Origin: DATFLL01 sp035267785 | Lineage (GTDB): Bacteria > Pseudomonadota > Gammaproteobacteria > DATFLL01 | Reading direction: 5' to 3' | Assembly (NCBI GenBank): GCA_035267785.1 | Contig: DATFLL010000075.1 | Span: 62,001-126,000, forward strand | DNA length: 64,000 nt | Shown here: piece by piece, positions 17,041-25,101 of the stretch | Position numbering within the stretch: position 1 is the stretch's first letter | How the letters are laid out: every line of letters begins with the position of its first letter | Translations under genes and position numbers: made by a program | The notes under the pieces: model-generated | What the model was told of the DNA's origin: nothing | The model's database searches: none | Seen by the model: only the letters and a program-made list of their open reading frames with translations

Positions 17041-17373
17041 TCAATTCCAGCGCTGGCGTGTGACGTAGCCGTCACCTTTGAACTCGGTGAAGAAGTCGCC
17101 GAGCAGCGGATGCTCGATCGGCCGATCGCTGGTGTCGGGCTCCAGGTTGCGTTCGGCCACGTAGGTCGTGTGCTCGGCGCCGTCGACCAGGACATGGTAC
17201 CAGGGCCGGTCCTTGGGCGGGCGGCTGCGGGCCACCTGCTCGTACCATTGGTCGCTGCCCTGGAAGACGGGGTCGACATCGACCACGACGCCGCGGTAGT
17301 CGAACAGGCGGTGGTGGATGAGCTGTCCCGGGGCAAAACGCGCGCCGCCGGAATGCAGGCCTTGCATGCTCAT
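17041..17373 (-). CDS. hspQ: Heat-shock protein HspQ
   Basis: A 110-residue protein matching HspQ (YccV-like hemimethylated-DNA-binding fold): FAPGQLIHHRLFDYRGVVVD, the DPVFQGSDQWYEQVA region, RPWYHVLVDG and TTYVAERNLEPD. In enterics HspQ modulates Lon protease and promotes degradation of a mutant DnaA. The start at the MSMQGLHSG methionine avoids about 75 upstream codons that only translate yggX out of frame. It lies 10 bp downstream of yggX, which suggests one stress-related operon. Confidence 0.86.
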   Translation of the reverse strand: MSMQGLHSGGARFAPGQLIHHRLFDYRGVVVDVDPVFQGSDQWYEQVARSRPPKDRPWYHVLVDGAEHTTYVAERNLEPDTSDRPIEHPLLGDFFTEFKGDGYVTRQRWN

Positions 17374-17383
17374 GATTGGCAGC

Positions 17384-17668
17384 CTATTTTTTCTGGCCCT
17401 GCGGGGTGTAACCCGCCGGCAGTTGGCCGTAGTCGCCCTCGCCGAACAGGAAGCCCCGCATATGCAGCTCGATGACCTCGAGGCTGCCCGGATCGGCCGT
17501 GCTGAGGCGGTTTTCGTTGAGGATGGTGGCCAGGCGCTGCAGCCACTGCTTCCAACCCTCTTCGGAGACTTCTTCGAAGATGCGCTGTCCGAGCTCACCG
17601 GGATAGGGCGGGCGAGGCAGGCCCTCGGCCTCGCGTTTCAGAACCTGACAAAAGACCATACGAGTCAT
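17384..17668 (-). CDS. yggX: Probable Fe(2+)-trafficking protein YggX
   Basis: A 94-residue protein with the family hallmarks VFCQVLKREAEGL near the N-terminus, GELGQRIFEEVSEEGWKQWL, and FLFGEGD near the C-terminus; YggX is about 90 residues. It protects Fe-S proteins against oxidative damage and helps iron traffic in the cytoplasm. It is the first gene of the minus-strand group and is divergent from an A-type Fe-S carrier 145 bp away. Both neighbours of this intergenic space therefore concern iron and clusters. Confidence 0.93.
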   Translation of the reverse strand: MTRMVFCQVLKREAEGLPRPPYPGELGQRIFEEVSEEGWKQWLQRLATILNENRLSTADPGSLEVIELHMRGFLFGEGDYGQLPAGYTPQGQKK

Positions 17669-17722
17669 ATCAATACCAATTCGGTCGTGCGTCTACACGG
17701 ACGCGGCGTGAACTGCTAAAAT

Positions 17723-17741
17723 ACCAAGTAATTAGCTAGGT
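17723..17741. promoter_or_regulatory. Imperfect palindrome between yggX and the A-type carrier gene
   Basis: ACCAAGTAATTAGCTAGGT is an AT-rich imperfect dyad with ACC and GGT at the ends, flanked by AAAT and TATT. It lies in the divergent iron-protein intergenic region and loosely resembles Rrf2/IscR-type operators. The inner half-site bases do not match well, so assignment to IscR is only a suggestion. Confidence 0.25.
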
Positions 17742-17813
17742 TATTATTGCCCCCGCGCTACGCGGAGTCAAATGGCATACTGCAGGGCAAATTGTAACAA
17801 AGGAGTCGTGATA

Positions 17814-18197
17814 ATGAATGTGAGCGCAGCACAAGCCTTCCCGTCTACCCTGGGCGAGATGGAGATGCGTCTGAGTGGCGAGGCCCGGAGCAAGATGGCC
17901 GAGCTCATGGCACAGGCCGATGAGGAGGTCAGCGCCATTCGGGTGTTCGTCTCCGGCGGCGGCTGCAGCGGCATGACCTACGGTATGACCTATGCCACGG
18001 AGCAGGCGCCGCAGGACAGCGTGTTGGAGGGCGAAGGGTTTCGAATTCTGGTCGACCCGGTCGCGCTGAACTACCTGCAGGGCTGTGAGATCGATTTTCT
18101 CAGCGACGGTTTGAATGCAACCTTCGTGTTCAACAACGTCTTCCAGGCCGTGGGCGGCAGCGGCGGCTGTGCCGGCTGCGGCGGCGGCGGATTCTGA
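17814..18197 (+). CDS. HesB/IscA-family (A-type) Fe-S carrier
   Basis: A 127-residue A-type scaffold or carrier for iron-sulfur cluster delivery. The first ligand Cys is in VSGGGCSGMTYGM (C51), and a further Cys is at position 91 (LQGCEIDFL). The C-terminal pair reads GGCAGCGGGGF (C119, C122), that is CxxC rather than the usual CxC of IscA/ErpA. An AAAGGAG site sets the ATG. An ATP-grasp gene starts 22 bp after it and a radical SAM gene follows, so the carrier may load the radical SAM enzyme; that is inference from position. Confidence 0.88.
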   Translation: MNVSAAQAFPSTLGEMEMRLSGEARSKMAELMAQADEEVSAIRVFVSGGGCSGMTYGMTYATEQAPQDSVLEGEGFRILVDPVALNYLQGCEIDFLSDGLNATFVFNNVFQAVGGSGGCAGCGGGGF

Positions 18198-18219
18198 GCA
18201 CCGCTTGCCAGCGCCACGA

Positions 18220-19479
18220 ATGCCGTCTCGTCTGTTGGTCGTCGCTCCGCACGGCAGCTATCGTACCGCCCCCTTCATCGATGCCGCCCGGCGCCTCGGC
18301 GCGCAGGTATTGATCGCCTCTGAGGGCCGCCATTCGGTGGTCAGTGCCTATGCGCAGGGGCTGCATATCCGCTTCGACGACCCGGATGGGGCCCTGGCGA
18401 CGATACTGGCCGAGGCCGAACGCGGCGGTCCGTTCGCCGGTGTCGTCGGCACTGACGACGCGAGCACCGAGCTGGCCGCACGCGTGGCCGGGCTCTTGGG
18501 TTTGCCGCACAACGACCCCACGGCCGTGCGTATCGCCCGACGCAAGGACCTGGCGCGGGGGCGTCTCGCCGAAGCCGGTGTGCCCGTGCCGGCGCATCGG
18601 TGCATATCGCTGGCGGCGGGCGCCGCGGACCCGGCCGAGCAGGTCGCCGGACTGGGCTATCCGGTGGTGGTCAAGCCGCTGGCGCTGTCGGCCAGCCGCG
18701 GCGTCATCCGCGCCGACGACCCGGCACAGCTGCGCGAGGCCTGCCTGCGCGTCGGGCGGCTGCTGCACAGCGAACAGGGGCTCGAGGCCGAGGCCCGCGA
18801 TCGGGTCCTGGTCGAGCGCTTCGTGCCCGGCGCCGAGGTCGCCGTGGAGGGAATGCTCCGCGGCGGCGAGCTCGAGGTGTTGGCCGTGTTCGACAAGCCG
18901 GACCCGCTCGAGGGGCCATACTTCGAGGAGACCTATTACATTGCGCCCTCGCGCCTGGGGGCGGACCGCCAGCACCAGCTGGCCGAAACCGTCGCCGCGG
19001 CTTGTCGCGCGTACGGCCTGCGCGAGGGGCCCATCCATGCCGAGTGCCGTCTTAATGAAGAGGGCGTGTGGATATTGGAGGTCGCCGCGCGCACCATCGG
19101 CGGCCTGTGCTCGCGCCTGCTGCGCGTGGGGACGGGGCACGGGCTGGAGGAGTTGGTGCTCGCCCACGCCATGGGCGAGCCGTTGGCGCACGCGCCCGAT
19201 GATGGAGCGGCCGGGGTCTTGATGATTCCCATCCCGCAGGCCGGGCTGCTCAAGCGCGTCGAAGGCCTGCTGGAGGCCCAACGCGTGCCGTACGTGGAGG
19301 ACATCCAGATCCAGATCCGCGAGGGCAACGAGGTCGTGCCGCTGCCCGAGGGGGCGAGCTATCTCGGCTTCATTTTCGCCCGTGCGCCCAGCCCCGCCGA
19401 GGCCGAACAGGCGCTGCGCCGCGCGCATGCCTGTCTGCGCATCGTGGTCGCGCCCCTGTGGCGGATCCAGGTCGCCTGA
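18220..19479 (+). CDS. ATP-grasp ligase family protein
   Basis: A 419-residue soluble protein with an N-terminal Rossmann-like pre-ATP-grasp domain (RLLVVAPHGSYRTAPFI), then the ATP-grasp core: YPVVVKPLALSASRGV (nucleotide-binding Lys and loop), DRVLVERFVPGAEVAVEGML, and the metal-binding stretch HAECRLNEEGVWILEVAART. A C-terminal domain follows that resembles the LAL (L-amino-acid ligase) C2 type. Such enzymes join a carboxylate to an amine with ATP via an acyl phosphate. The substrate is unknown. Its placement between an Fe-S carrier and a radical SAM enzyme suggests a shared pathway. Confidence 0.88.
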   Translation: MPSRLLVVAPHGSYRTAPFIDAARRLGAQVLIASEGRHSVVSAYAQGLHIRFDDPDGALATILAEAERGGPFAGVVGTDDASTELAARVAGLLGLPHNDPTAVRIARRKDLARGRLAEAGVPVPAHRCISLAAGAADPAEQVAGLGYPVVVKPLALSASRGVIRADDPAQLREACLRVGRLLHSEQGLEAEARDRVLVERFVPGAEVAVEGMLRGGELEVLAVFDKPDPLEGPYFEETYYIAPSRLGADRQHQLAETVAAACRAYGLREGPIHAECRLNEEGVWILEVAARTIGGLCSRLLRVGTGHGLEELVLAHAMGEPLAHAPDDGAAGVLMIPIPQAGLLKRVEGLLEAQRVPYVEDIQIQIREGNEVVPLPEGASYLGFIFARAPSPAEAEQALRRAHACLRIVVAPLWRIQVA

Positions 19480-19532
19480 GCGCCGCGCGACCACCGAATC
19501 TTTACACCGAACCGAATTCCAGGAGCATCACC

Positions 19533-20606
19533 ATGGCCGAACAACGCGCCGCACCGCAAGAATATCAACTGGTCGAGACCGGATTGCAGGAGCGTCTGTC
19601 CGACGGCACGACCCGCTGTCACCTCTGCTTGTGGCGCTGTCGCCTGCGCCACGGTCAACGCGGTTTTTGCCAGGCCCACGTCAATCGCAACGGTACGCTG
19701 TACAACCTCTCCTACGGCATCATCTCGGCCATCGACGTCGATCCGATCGAGTCCAAGCCCGTGCGCCTGTACCGCCCGGGCACGCAGGTGATGTCCATCG
19801 GCAGCTACGGATGTAACTTCCGCTGCGGCGGCTGCCACAACCTGGAGATCTCCTGGGGCACCGAGGCGCTGGATGCGCTGGCCCGAGGCGAGTCGACCGC
19901 GGCCTATGTCACGCCCGAGGCCATGGTCGCCGCCGCCGTACGCCACGGGGTCGAGGGCATCGCGTTTACCTATTCGGAACCGGCCGTGTGGCTCGAATAC
20001 GTCGAGGACGTCTCGCGTCTGGCGCACGAGGCCGGACTCTACACGGTGTATGTCTCCAACAGCTTCGTGACCGACGAGGCCCTGGAGCGCATCGCACCCC
20101 ATACCGATGTCTTGTGCTCGGATATCAAGAGCCTGGACGATGCGTTCTATCGCGATATCTGCGGTCTGGCCAGCGTCGAGCAGGTGCTCGGTTCCATCGA
20201 ACGCGCCGCGCGCCTCGGCGTGCACGTCGAGACACGCACCAACATCATCCCCGGGCGCAACGACGACCCCGACATGTTTCGCGGGATTGCCGAATGGATT
20301 CGCGATCACCTCGGCGCCGACAGCCCCTGGCACATCACCAAGTTCTTTCCGGCCTATCGCCTGGAGCATCTGCCTCAGACGCCGAGCGAGACGCTGTGGC
20401 GTGCCCATGACGCGGCGCGCGCGGCGGGGCTTCGCAACGTCTACGTCTATGACGACAAGGGCTGCGACTGCGCCGAGGAGAACCTGCCCGTCGACGCCTA
20501 TCTCGACGACGACCCCACCGCACTGCACGCGGTCAAGAAGTGCGCCGCCTCCTGCTGCGGTTCCGAGGGTATTCTGCTCAAGAAATACGAACGCGCCGCT
20601 GACTGA
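19533..20606 (+). CDS. AmrS-type radical SAM enzyme (AmmeMemoRadiSam family)
   Basis: A 357-residue protein. The N-terminal four-Cys segment CHLCLWRCRLRHGQRGFC and the NRNGTLYNLSYG and DPIESKPVRLYRPG blocks match the AmmeMemoRadiSam radical SAM family. The SAM/4Fe-4S motif is GSYGCNFRCGGCHN (CxxxCxxC). The C-terminal 50 residues add a Cys-rich tail (CDC, then CAASCC). The start has an AGGAG site 8 bases upstream. The usual partners AMMECR1 and MEMO1 are not in this window. The reaction is unknown. Confidence 0.86.
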   Translation: MAEQRAAPQEYQLVETGLQERLSDGTTRCHLCLWRCRLRHGQRGFCQAHVNRNGTLYNLSYGIISAIDVDPIESKPVRLYRPGTQVMSIGSYGCNFRCGGCHNLEISWGTEALDALARGESTAAYVTPEAMVAAAVRHGVEGIAFTYSEPAVWLEYVEDVSRLAHEAGLYTVYVSNSFVTDEALERIAPHTDVLCSDIKSLDDAFYRDICGLASVEQVLGSIERAARLGVHVETRTNIIPGRNDDPDMFRGIAEWIRDHLGADSPWHITKFFPAYRLEHLPQTPSETLWRAHDAARAAGLRNVYVYDDKGCDCAEENLPVDAYLDDDPTALHAVKKCAASCCGSEGILLKKYERAAD

Positions 20607-20713
20607 CGGCGGTGGCCGATCGGCGCGCCGTGTTCGGTGCGCGACGTATGCAAACAGCCACGGCGCCGCGGCCCCGTCGGCATGCCGCGCGCCTCAACCC
20701 CAAGGAGGACGTC

Positions 20714-21229
20714 ATGCGAAATACCAGAGGCCTTACGACCTTCTCCGCGGTCCTGCTGCCCCTGATCCTGGTGTTTGCCGCCGGGGCGGCGCGGGCGGAC
20801 GATGTGCCCGCCGTGCCGCTGGACAAGGCGGTGATCAAGATGCGCCTGCACAAGGGCGTGACCATGGACGATGCGATTTCCTCGATGAAGCTGCGCGCCA
20901 ACATGCTCAACATGAAGCTGGTGGCCCATCTGCCCCTGTCCAAGCAGATCGAGGCGATGGGCAAGAAGGCCCGGCGCATGGAGGTGTTCCAGTTCTGCAA
21001 CCCCCTCATCGCCCAACAGATGGTCGAGTCGAACATCGACTTCGCGGCCTACCTGCCTTGCCGCATCGCACTGGTCGAAGACGAACACGGCCAGGGCTGG
21101 CTGGTGATGACCAACCTGAACATGATTATCCGCGGCGGACACCTCGAACCGAAGCTCAAGGCCAAGGCCGAGCGGGTGCGCGATGCGCTGATGAAGATCA
21201 TGAAGGCCGGCGCGGGCGGCGAATTGTAA
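20714..21229 (+). CDS. Exported DUF302 domain protein
   Basis: A 171-residue protein with a signal peptide ending AAGAARADD (about residue 29), so it acts in the periplasm. The mature part fits DUF302: a helical segment (GVTMDDAISSMKLRANMLNMK), the EVFQFCNPLIAQQM core, LPCRIALVEDEHGQGWL, then a C-terminal helix. The ribosome site AAGGAGG is strong. It lies 107 bp after the radical SAM gene on the same strand, so it may share its transcript or have its own promoter. The molecular role of DUF302 is unsettled. A second, diverged DUF302 protein is at 31189. Confidence 0.8.
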   Translation: MRNTRGLTTFSAVLLPLILVFAAGAARADDVPAVPLDKAVIKMRLHKGVTMDDAISSMKLRANMLNMKLVAHLPLSKQIEAMGKKARRMEVFQFCNPLIAQQMVESNIDFAAYLPCRIALVEDEHGQGWLVMTNLNMIIRGGHLEPKLKAKAERVRDALMKIMKAGAGGEL

Positions 21230-21250
21230 CGGCTGCGCTGCGCGCGGACT

Positions 21251-22708
21251 TCAGGACGAGCAGCTGACCTGGATACGCCCGGCCCATTCCGGTGGTTCGG
21301 CGGCATAGTCTTCCATGTCCGGGCGCTCGGCGAAGGGATCGGCGAGCAGGTCGAGCAGCCGGTCGACCTCGGCGAACTCGCCGCGCTCGGCCTCGACGAT
21401 CGCCTGCTGGGCGAGATAGTTGCGCAGGATATATTTCGGATTGGTGCGCCGCATGCGCTCGGCGCGTTCGCCGGGCTCGCCGCCCTCGGTCGCAAGGCGT
21501 GCCCGATAGCGGTCGGCCCACGCGTCGAAGGCCTCGCGGTCGTCGAACATCTCGCGCGGGCTGTCGCCGTCGATATCGAATCGGCACAGGCAGCGGAACA
21601 GGCGGGTGTAGTCGACTCGATCCTTACCCATCAGCTCGAGCAGGTCCGTGACCAGCGGGACCACCTCCCGGTCGTGCTCGCGCAGACCGAGCTTGGCGCG
21701 CATGAGATCCAGATAACGGGTGACGAAGGCGGACTCGTACAGGTCCAGCGCTTCGCGCGCGGCGTCGACCTCGATCAGGGGTGTCAGTGCCTGGGCCAGG
21801 CAGGTGAGGTTCCACAGCCCGATCTGGGGCTGCTGGCCGAAGGCGTAGCGGCCGGTGTGGTCGCTGTGGTTGCAGATGAAGTCGCTGTCGTAGGCGTCGA
21901 GAAAGCCGAACGGCCCGTAGTCGATGGTCAGGCCGAGGATGGACATATTGTCGGTGTTCATCACCCCGTGTGCGAACCCGACGGACTGCCAGTGCGCGAT
22001 GAGGCGCGCCGTGTCGAGCACGGCTCTGCGCAACAGCTGCAGGTACTTGTCCGGGGCATCGGCGAGATCGGGGAAGTGTTCGTCGATGACATAATCGGCC
22101 AGGCGGCGCAGTGACTCGTGCTGGTCGCGGTAGAAGAAGACCTCGAAGTGACCGAAACGCACGTGCGAGGGCGCCAGGCGCGCCAGCAGCGCGCCCGTCT
22201 CTTCGGTCTCGCGGAAGACCGGCGCTTCGGTACCGATGACGCACAGGGCGCGGGTGGTGGGGATGCCCAGCCCGTGCATGGCCTCGCTGCACAGGTATTC
22301 GCGGATGCTCGAGCGCAGCACGGCACGCCCGTCGCCGCCGCGCGAGTAGGGCGTCGGTCCGCTGCCTTTGAGTTGAATGTCCCATTTCTCGCCGTGCGTG
22401 TTGCGCACCTCGCCGAGCAGGATCGCGCGCCCGTCCCCGAGCTGAGGCACGTAGACACCGAACTGGTGCCCGGCATAGAGCATGGCCAGGGGTTCGCTGC
22501 CGGGCAGGGCCTTCCGGCCGGTGAGGTAGTCGATGAATTCCGGGCGCTCCGCCTCGCCGGGGTCGAGGTCGAGCAGGGCCGCGGCCCGCGGATTGAAGCT
22601 GACCACGTGATGGTCGGCATCGAACGGCTGCGGGGCGACGCGCGAATAGTGTGCCTCGGGCAGCCGGGCGAAACTGTTGTCGAAGCGTAGTTGTTCCAGA
22701 CTCGGCAT
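21251..22708 (-). CDS. selO: Protein adenylyltransferase SelO
   Basis: A 485-residue pseudokinase-fold AMPylase of the YdiU/SelO family (E. coli SelO is 478). Visible family signatures are LAMLYAGHQFGVYVPQLGDG, KGSGPTPYSRGGDGRAVLRS and GVMNTDNMSILGLTIDYGPF. SelO transfers AMP to proteins in redox stress responses. Many homologues end with a Cys or Sec near the C-terminus, and here the C-terminus reads SCSS. The start is taken at MPSLEQLRFDN; an upstream Met adds 10 residues. It converges on the DUF302 gene. Confidence 0.93.
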   Translation of the reverse strand: MPSLEQLRFDNSFARLPEAHYSRVAPQPFDADHHVVSFNPRAAALLDLDPGEAERPEFIDYLTGRKALPGSEPLAMLYAGHQFGVYVPQLGDGRAILLGEVRNTHGEKWDIQLKGSGPTPYSRGGDGRAVLRSSIREYLCSEAMHGLGIPTTRALCVIGTEAPVFRETEETGALLARLAPSHVRFGHFEVFFYRDQHESLRRLADYVIDEHFPDLADAPDKYLQLLRRAVLDTARLIAHWQSVGFAHGVMNTDNMSILGLTIDYGPFGFLDAYDSDFICNHSDHTGRYAFGQQPQIGLWNLTCLAQALTPLIEVDAAREALDLYESAFVTRYLDLMRAKLGLREHDREVVPLVTDLLELMGKDRVDYTRLFRCLCRFDIDGDSPREMFDDREAFDAWADRYRARLATEGGEPGERAERMRRTNPKYILRNYLAQQAIVEAERGEFAEVDRLLDLLADPFAERPDMEDYAAEPPEWAGRIQVSCSS

Positions 22709-22808
22709 CGTTGTCTCGGCAGCGGTTATCGATGGCATCGATTGGCGGCCATGATAACGTGTCTGGCGTTGGATATAGTCGCGGAGTTTATATGGACATC
22801 ATCAGCGA

Positions 22809-23354
22809 ATGCCTGCACCTGTGTTGGGCGCACGGCCGGGCGGCGGCGAGCGGCGTCGGGGGCGGGTCTTGAATCTCAGCCGCTGGGGGCGTCGGCTGGG
22901 TTTCCTGTCCGAGCGCCGGCGCCTGGAATTGTTTCCGCCGTTTTGGTTGATGCGCGTCAAGGTACTGGAGATCGCCGAGGACGGGCGGCGCATGCGCCTG
23001 CGTCTGCCGCTCAATGCCGCCTCGCGCAATATGGGCGGGGCCATGTTCGGCGGTTATCAGGCCGCGCTGGCCGATCCCATCCCCGCCCTGGCCTGCGCAC
23101 GCGTGTTTCCGGGCTATTCGATCTGGACCCGTGCCCTGCGGCTTGACTTTCGCCGCGAGGGGACCTCGGACCTGGAGCTGCGCTTTGAATTTCCCGTCGA
23201 ACTGGAGACCCGCGTTCGGGAGGAGCTGAGCACGCGCGGGCGCAGCACGCCGCATTTCGAGCTGGGTTTCTACCGCGACGATGGCGTCCTGTGCACACTC
23301 GTGCATAATACCGTCGCCATCCGCCCGCGCGGATACCGCGCCGGCGGGGGCTGA
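22809..23354 (+). CDS. Hotdog-fold DUF4442/thioesterase-like protein
   Basis: A 181-residue protein with features of the DUF4442/YiiD-C hotdog group: FPPFWLMRVKVLEIAEDGRR, the NMGGAMFGGYQAALADPI helix region and IRPRGY at the end. Such proteins often act on acyl-thioesters, but no active-site residue can be named. The upstream ATG adds a 20-residue basic, Gly-rich stretch; a TTG at 22869 could be the real start. It is divergent from selO and runs in the same direction as the inositol-phosphatase-like gene 52 bp on. Confidence 0.74.
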   Translation: MPAPVLGARPGGGERRRGRVLNLSRWGRRLGFLSERRRLELFPPFWLMRVKVLEIAEDGRRMRLRLPLNAASRNMGGAMFGGYQAALADPIPALACARVFPGYSIWTRALRLDFRREGTSDLELRFEFPVELETRVREELSTRGRSTPHFELGFYRDDGVLCTLVHNTVAIRPRGYRAGGG

Positions 23355-23406
23355 GCGACTGGGGCGAGATCGCGGCGAAGCCGAAGCAATCACATATCGG
23401 AGAACA

Positions 23407-24231
23407 ATGAGTACATCCTCGGACAACGATGCCGCCCTGCCAGAGCTCGAGGAGCTCGGTTCGCTCGTAGCAGCGATTGCCGCCGAGGAGCTGATGCCGC
23501 GCTTTGCCCGGGCCGAACGCAGCTTCAAGGCCGACGGGAGCATCGTGACCGAGGCCGACGTCGCAATGCAGCGCCGCCTCACGGCGGCGCTGTCCGAGCG
23601 TTGGCCGGCCTACCGCGTCCTGGGCGAGGAGATGGACGCCGAGGCACAGGCCGCGTTGCTCGAGGAACCGGGCGCCGGCCTGTGGTGTCTGGACCCGCTG
23701 GATGGGACCAGCAATTTTGCGGCGGGTTTGCCTTTTTTTGCCGTGTCGCTTGCGCTGGTGCGTGACGGCGAGCCGGTGCTGGGTCTGGTCTACGACCCGG
23801 TGCGCCGGGAATGCTTCACGGCGCGGCGCGGTCGGGGCGCCCGGCTCAATGGCGTGCCGCTGGGCGAGCGTGTGCCGCAGCTGGATCTGTCGCGGTGCAT
23901 TGCGGCGGTGGACTTCAAACGCCTGCCGGCCGAACTGGCCGCGCGCCTGGCGGCGCAGCCGCCGTACAGCTCCCAGCGCAGCTTCGGTTCGGTCGCGCTC
24001 GACTGGTGTTGGCTGGCGGCCGGGCGTTATCACGTGTATCTGCATGGCCGCCAGCGGCTGTGGGACTTCGCTGCGGGATGGCTGATACTGGGCGAGGCCG
24101 GGGGCCATTCGCGGACACTGGCGGGCGAGACGGTGTTTCGTGCGGCGACGGGGGCGCGCTCGGCGCTGGCGGCCCTGAGCGAGTCGCTGTTCGAGCAATG
24201 GCGCACATGGCTCTCGCGCGACAGTGCATAG
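23407..24231 (+). CDS. Inositol monophosphatase family protein
   Basis: A 274-residue magnesium-dependent phosphatase fold. Motifs in order: VTEADVAMQ, LGEEMD, the metal-binding DPLDGTSNFAAG, and a C-terminal WDFAAGWLILGEAGG. All the usual metal ligands are present, so it is likely active. Substrates in the family include inositol phosphates, PAP and sugar phosphates; histidinol phosphate is also possible. It is followed by lpxA with 60 bp between. Confidence 0.9.
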   Translation: MSTSSDNDAALPELEELGSLVAAIAAEELMPRFARAERSFKADGSIVTEADVAMQRRLTAALSERWPAYRVLGEEMDAEAQAALLEEPGAGLWCLDPLDGTSNFAAGLPFFAVSLALVRDGEPVLGLVYDPVRRECFTARRGRGARLNGVPLGERVPQLDLSRCIAAVDFKRLPAELAARLAAQPPYSSQRSFGSVALDWCWLAAGRYHVYLHGRQRLWDFAAGWLILGEAGGHSRTLAGETVFRAATGARSALAALSESLFEQWRTWLSRDSA

Positions 24232-24291
24232 CGCCGGCATCTTGCCGCCGCGGCGCTGGCGCGCGGTCGGTCTGTGAAGGGAGACGTGAGT

Positions 24292-25074
24292 TTGGCCAAT
24301 GAGATTCACCCCACGGCGCTCGTGGCGCCGGGCGCGCGACTCGGCGAGGGTAACCGGATAGGTCCCTTTGCCATCGTCGAGGACGATGTCGAGCTGGGCG
24401 ACGGCAACGCGGTCCTGGCCCACGCGGTGCTCAAGGCGGGCTGTCGCATCGGCAATGCCAACCGCATTCACGAGCACGCGGTGATCGGCGGCCTGCCGCA
24501 GGATGTCTCCTTCGAGGACCGGTGGACCTTCGTGACCATCGGCGATCGCAACGTGCTGCGCGAGGGCGTCACCGTGCACCGCGCCACCCGTGAAGAGGGC
24601 AGCACGCGCCTGGGCAACGACAATTTTCTGATGGTGAACGTGCACCTGGGCCATGACTGCCAGTTCGGCGACCGTATCATCGTCGCGACCGGCTCGGGAT
24701 TCGGCGGTCACGTATCGGTGGCCGATCGTGCCTTTGTGTCGGGTGGGGTCATGGTGCACCAGCACGCCCGGATCGGCCGGTTCGCCATGATCGGCGGCAA
24801 CACCAAGCTTACCCAGGACGCCCTGCCGTTTATGATCACCGACGGGGTGCCGGGTACGGTGCGCGGGCTCAACGCGGTAGGGCTCAAGCGCGGCGGTTTT
24901 GCCGCTGCCGACCTGCGCGCGCTCAAGCAGGCCTACCGGACCCTGTTTCGGGCCGGCGGCTCTCTGGAGGGGCACCTCGCAGAGCTCGCCGCCAGCGAGC
25001 ATCCCCTGGTCGCAGAGCTGGCCGCCTTCATCGGCGCGTCCAAGCGGGGATTTCACCGCGATCGGGAGCTGTGA
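24292..25074 (+). CDS. lpxA: UDP-N-acetylglucosamine acyltransferase LpxA
   Basis: About 260 residues of left-handed beta-helix hexapeptide repeats, then a helical C-terminus. It transfers an R-3-hydroxyacyl group from ACP to UDP-GlcNAc, the first step of lipid A synthesis. The catalytic-His region NVHLGHDC aligns with NAHIAHDC of E. coli. The family GVNIEGLKRRGF motif is GLNAVGLKRGGF here. I choose a TTG start because AAGGGAG lies 8 bases before it; GTGs at 24274 and 24286 are alternatives. It is unusual in being away from lpxD-fabZ-lpxB, so another lpxA copy may exist elsewhere. Confidence 0.87.
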   Translation: MANEIHPTALVAPGARLGEGNRIGPFAIVEDDVELGDGNAVLAHAVLKAGCRIGNANRIHEHAVIGGLPQDVSFEDRWTFVTIGDRNVLREGVTVHRATREEGSTRLGNDNFLMVNVHLGHDCQFGDRIIVATGSGFGGHVSVADRAFVSGGVMVHQHARIGRFAMIGGNTKLTQDALPFMITDGVPGTVRGLNAVGLKRGGFAAADLRALKQAYRTLFRAGGSLEGHLAELAASEHPLVAELAAFIGASKRGFHRDREL

Positions 25075-25084
25075 GCGGTTAAGT

Positions 25085-25101
25085 GCAAATTAATTGTTTG
25101 C
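25085..25101. promoter_or_regulatory. Inverted repeat overlapping the fabA promoter
   Basis: GCAAA-N7-TTTGC (GCAAATTAATTGTTTGC) lies directly on the -35 element upstream of fabA. Its size and place fit a repressor operator, possibly for a TetR-type fatty-acid regulator (FabR/DesT-like), but the bases do not match a consensus I can name with certainty. Confidence 0.3.
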
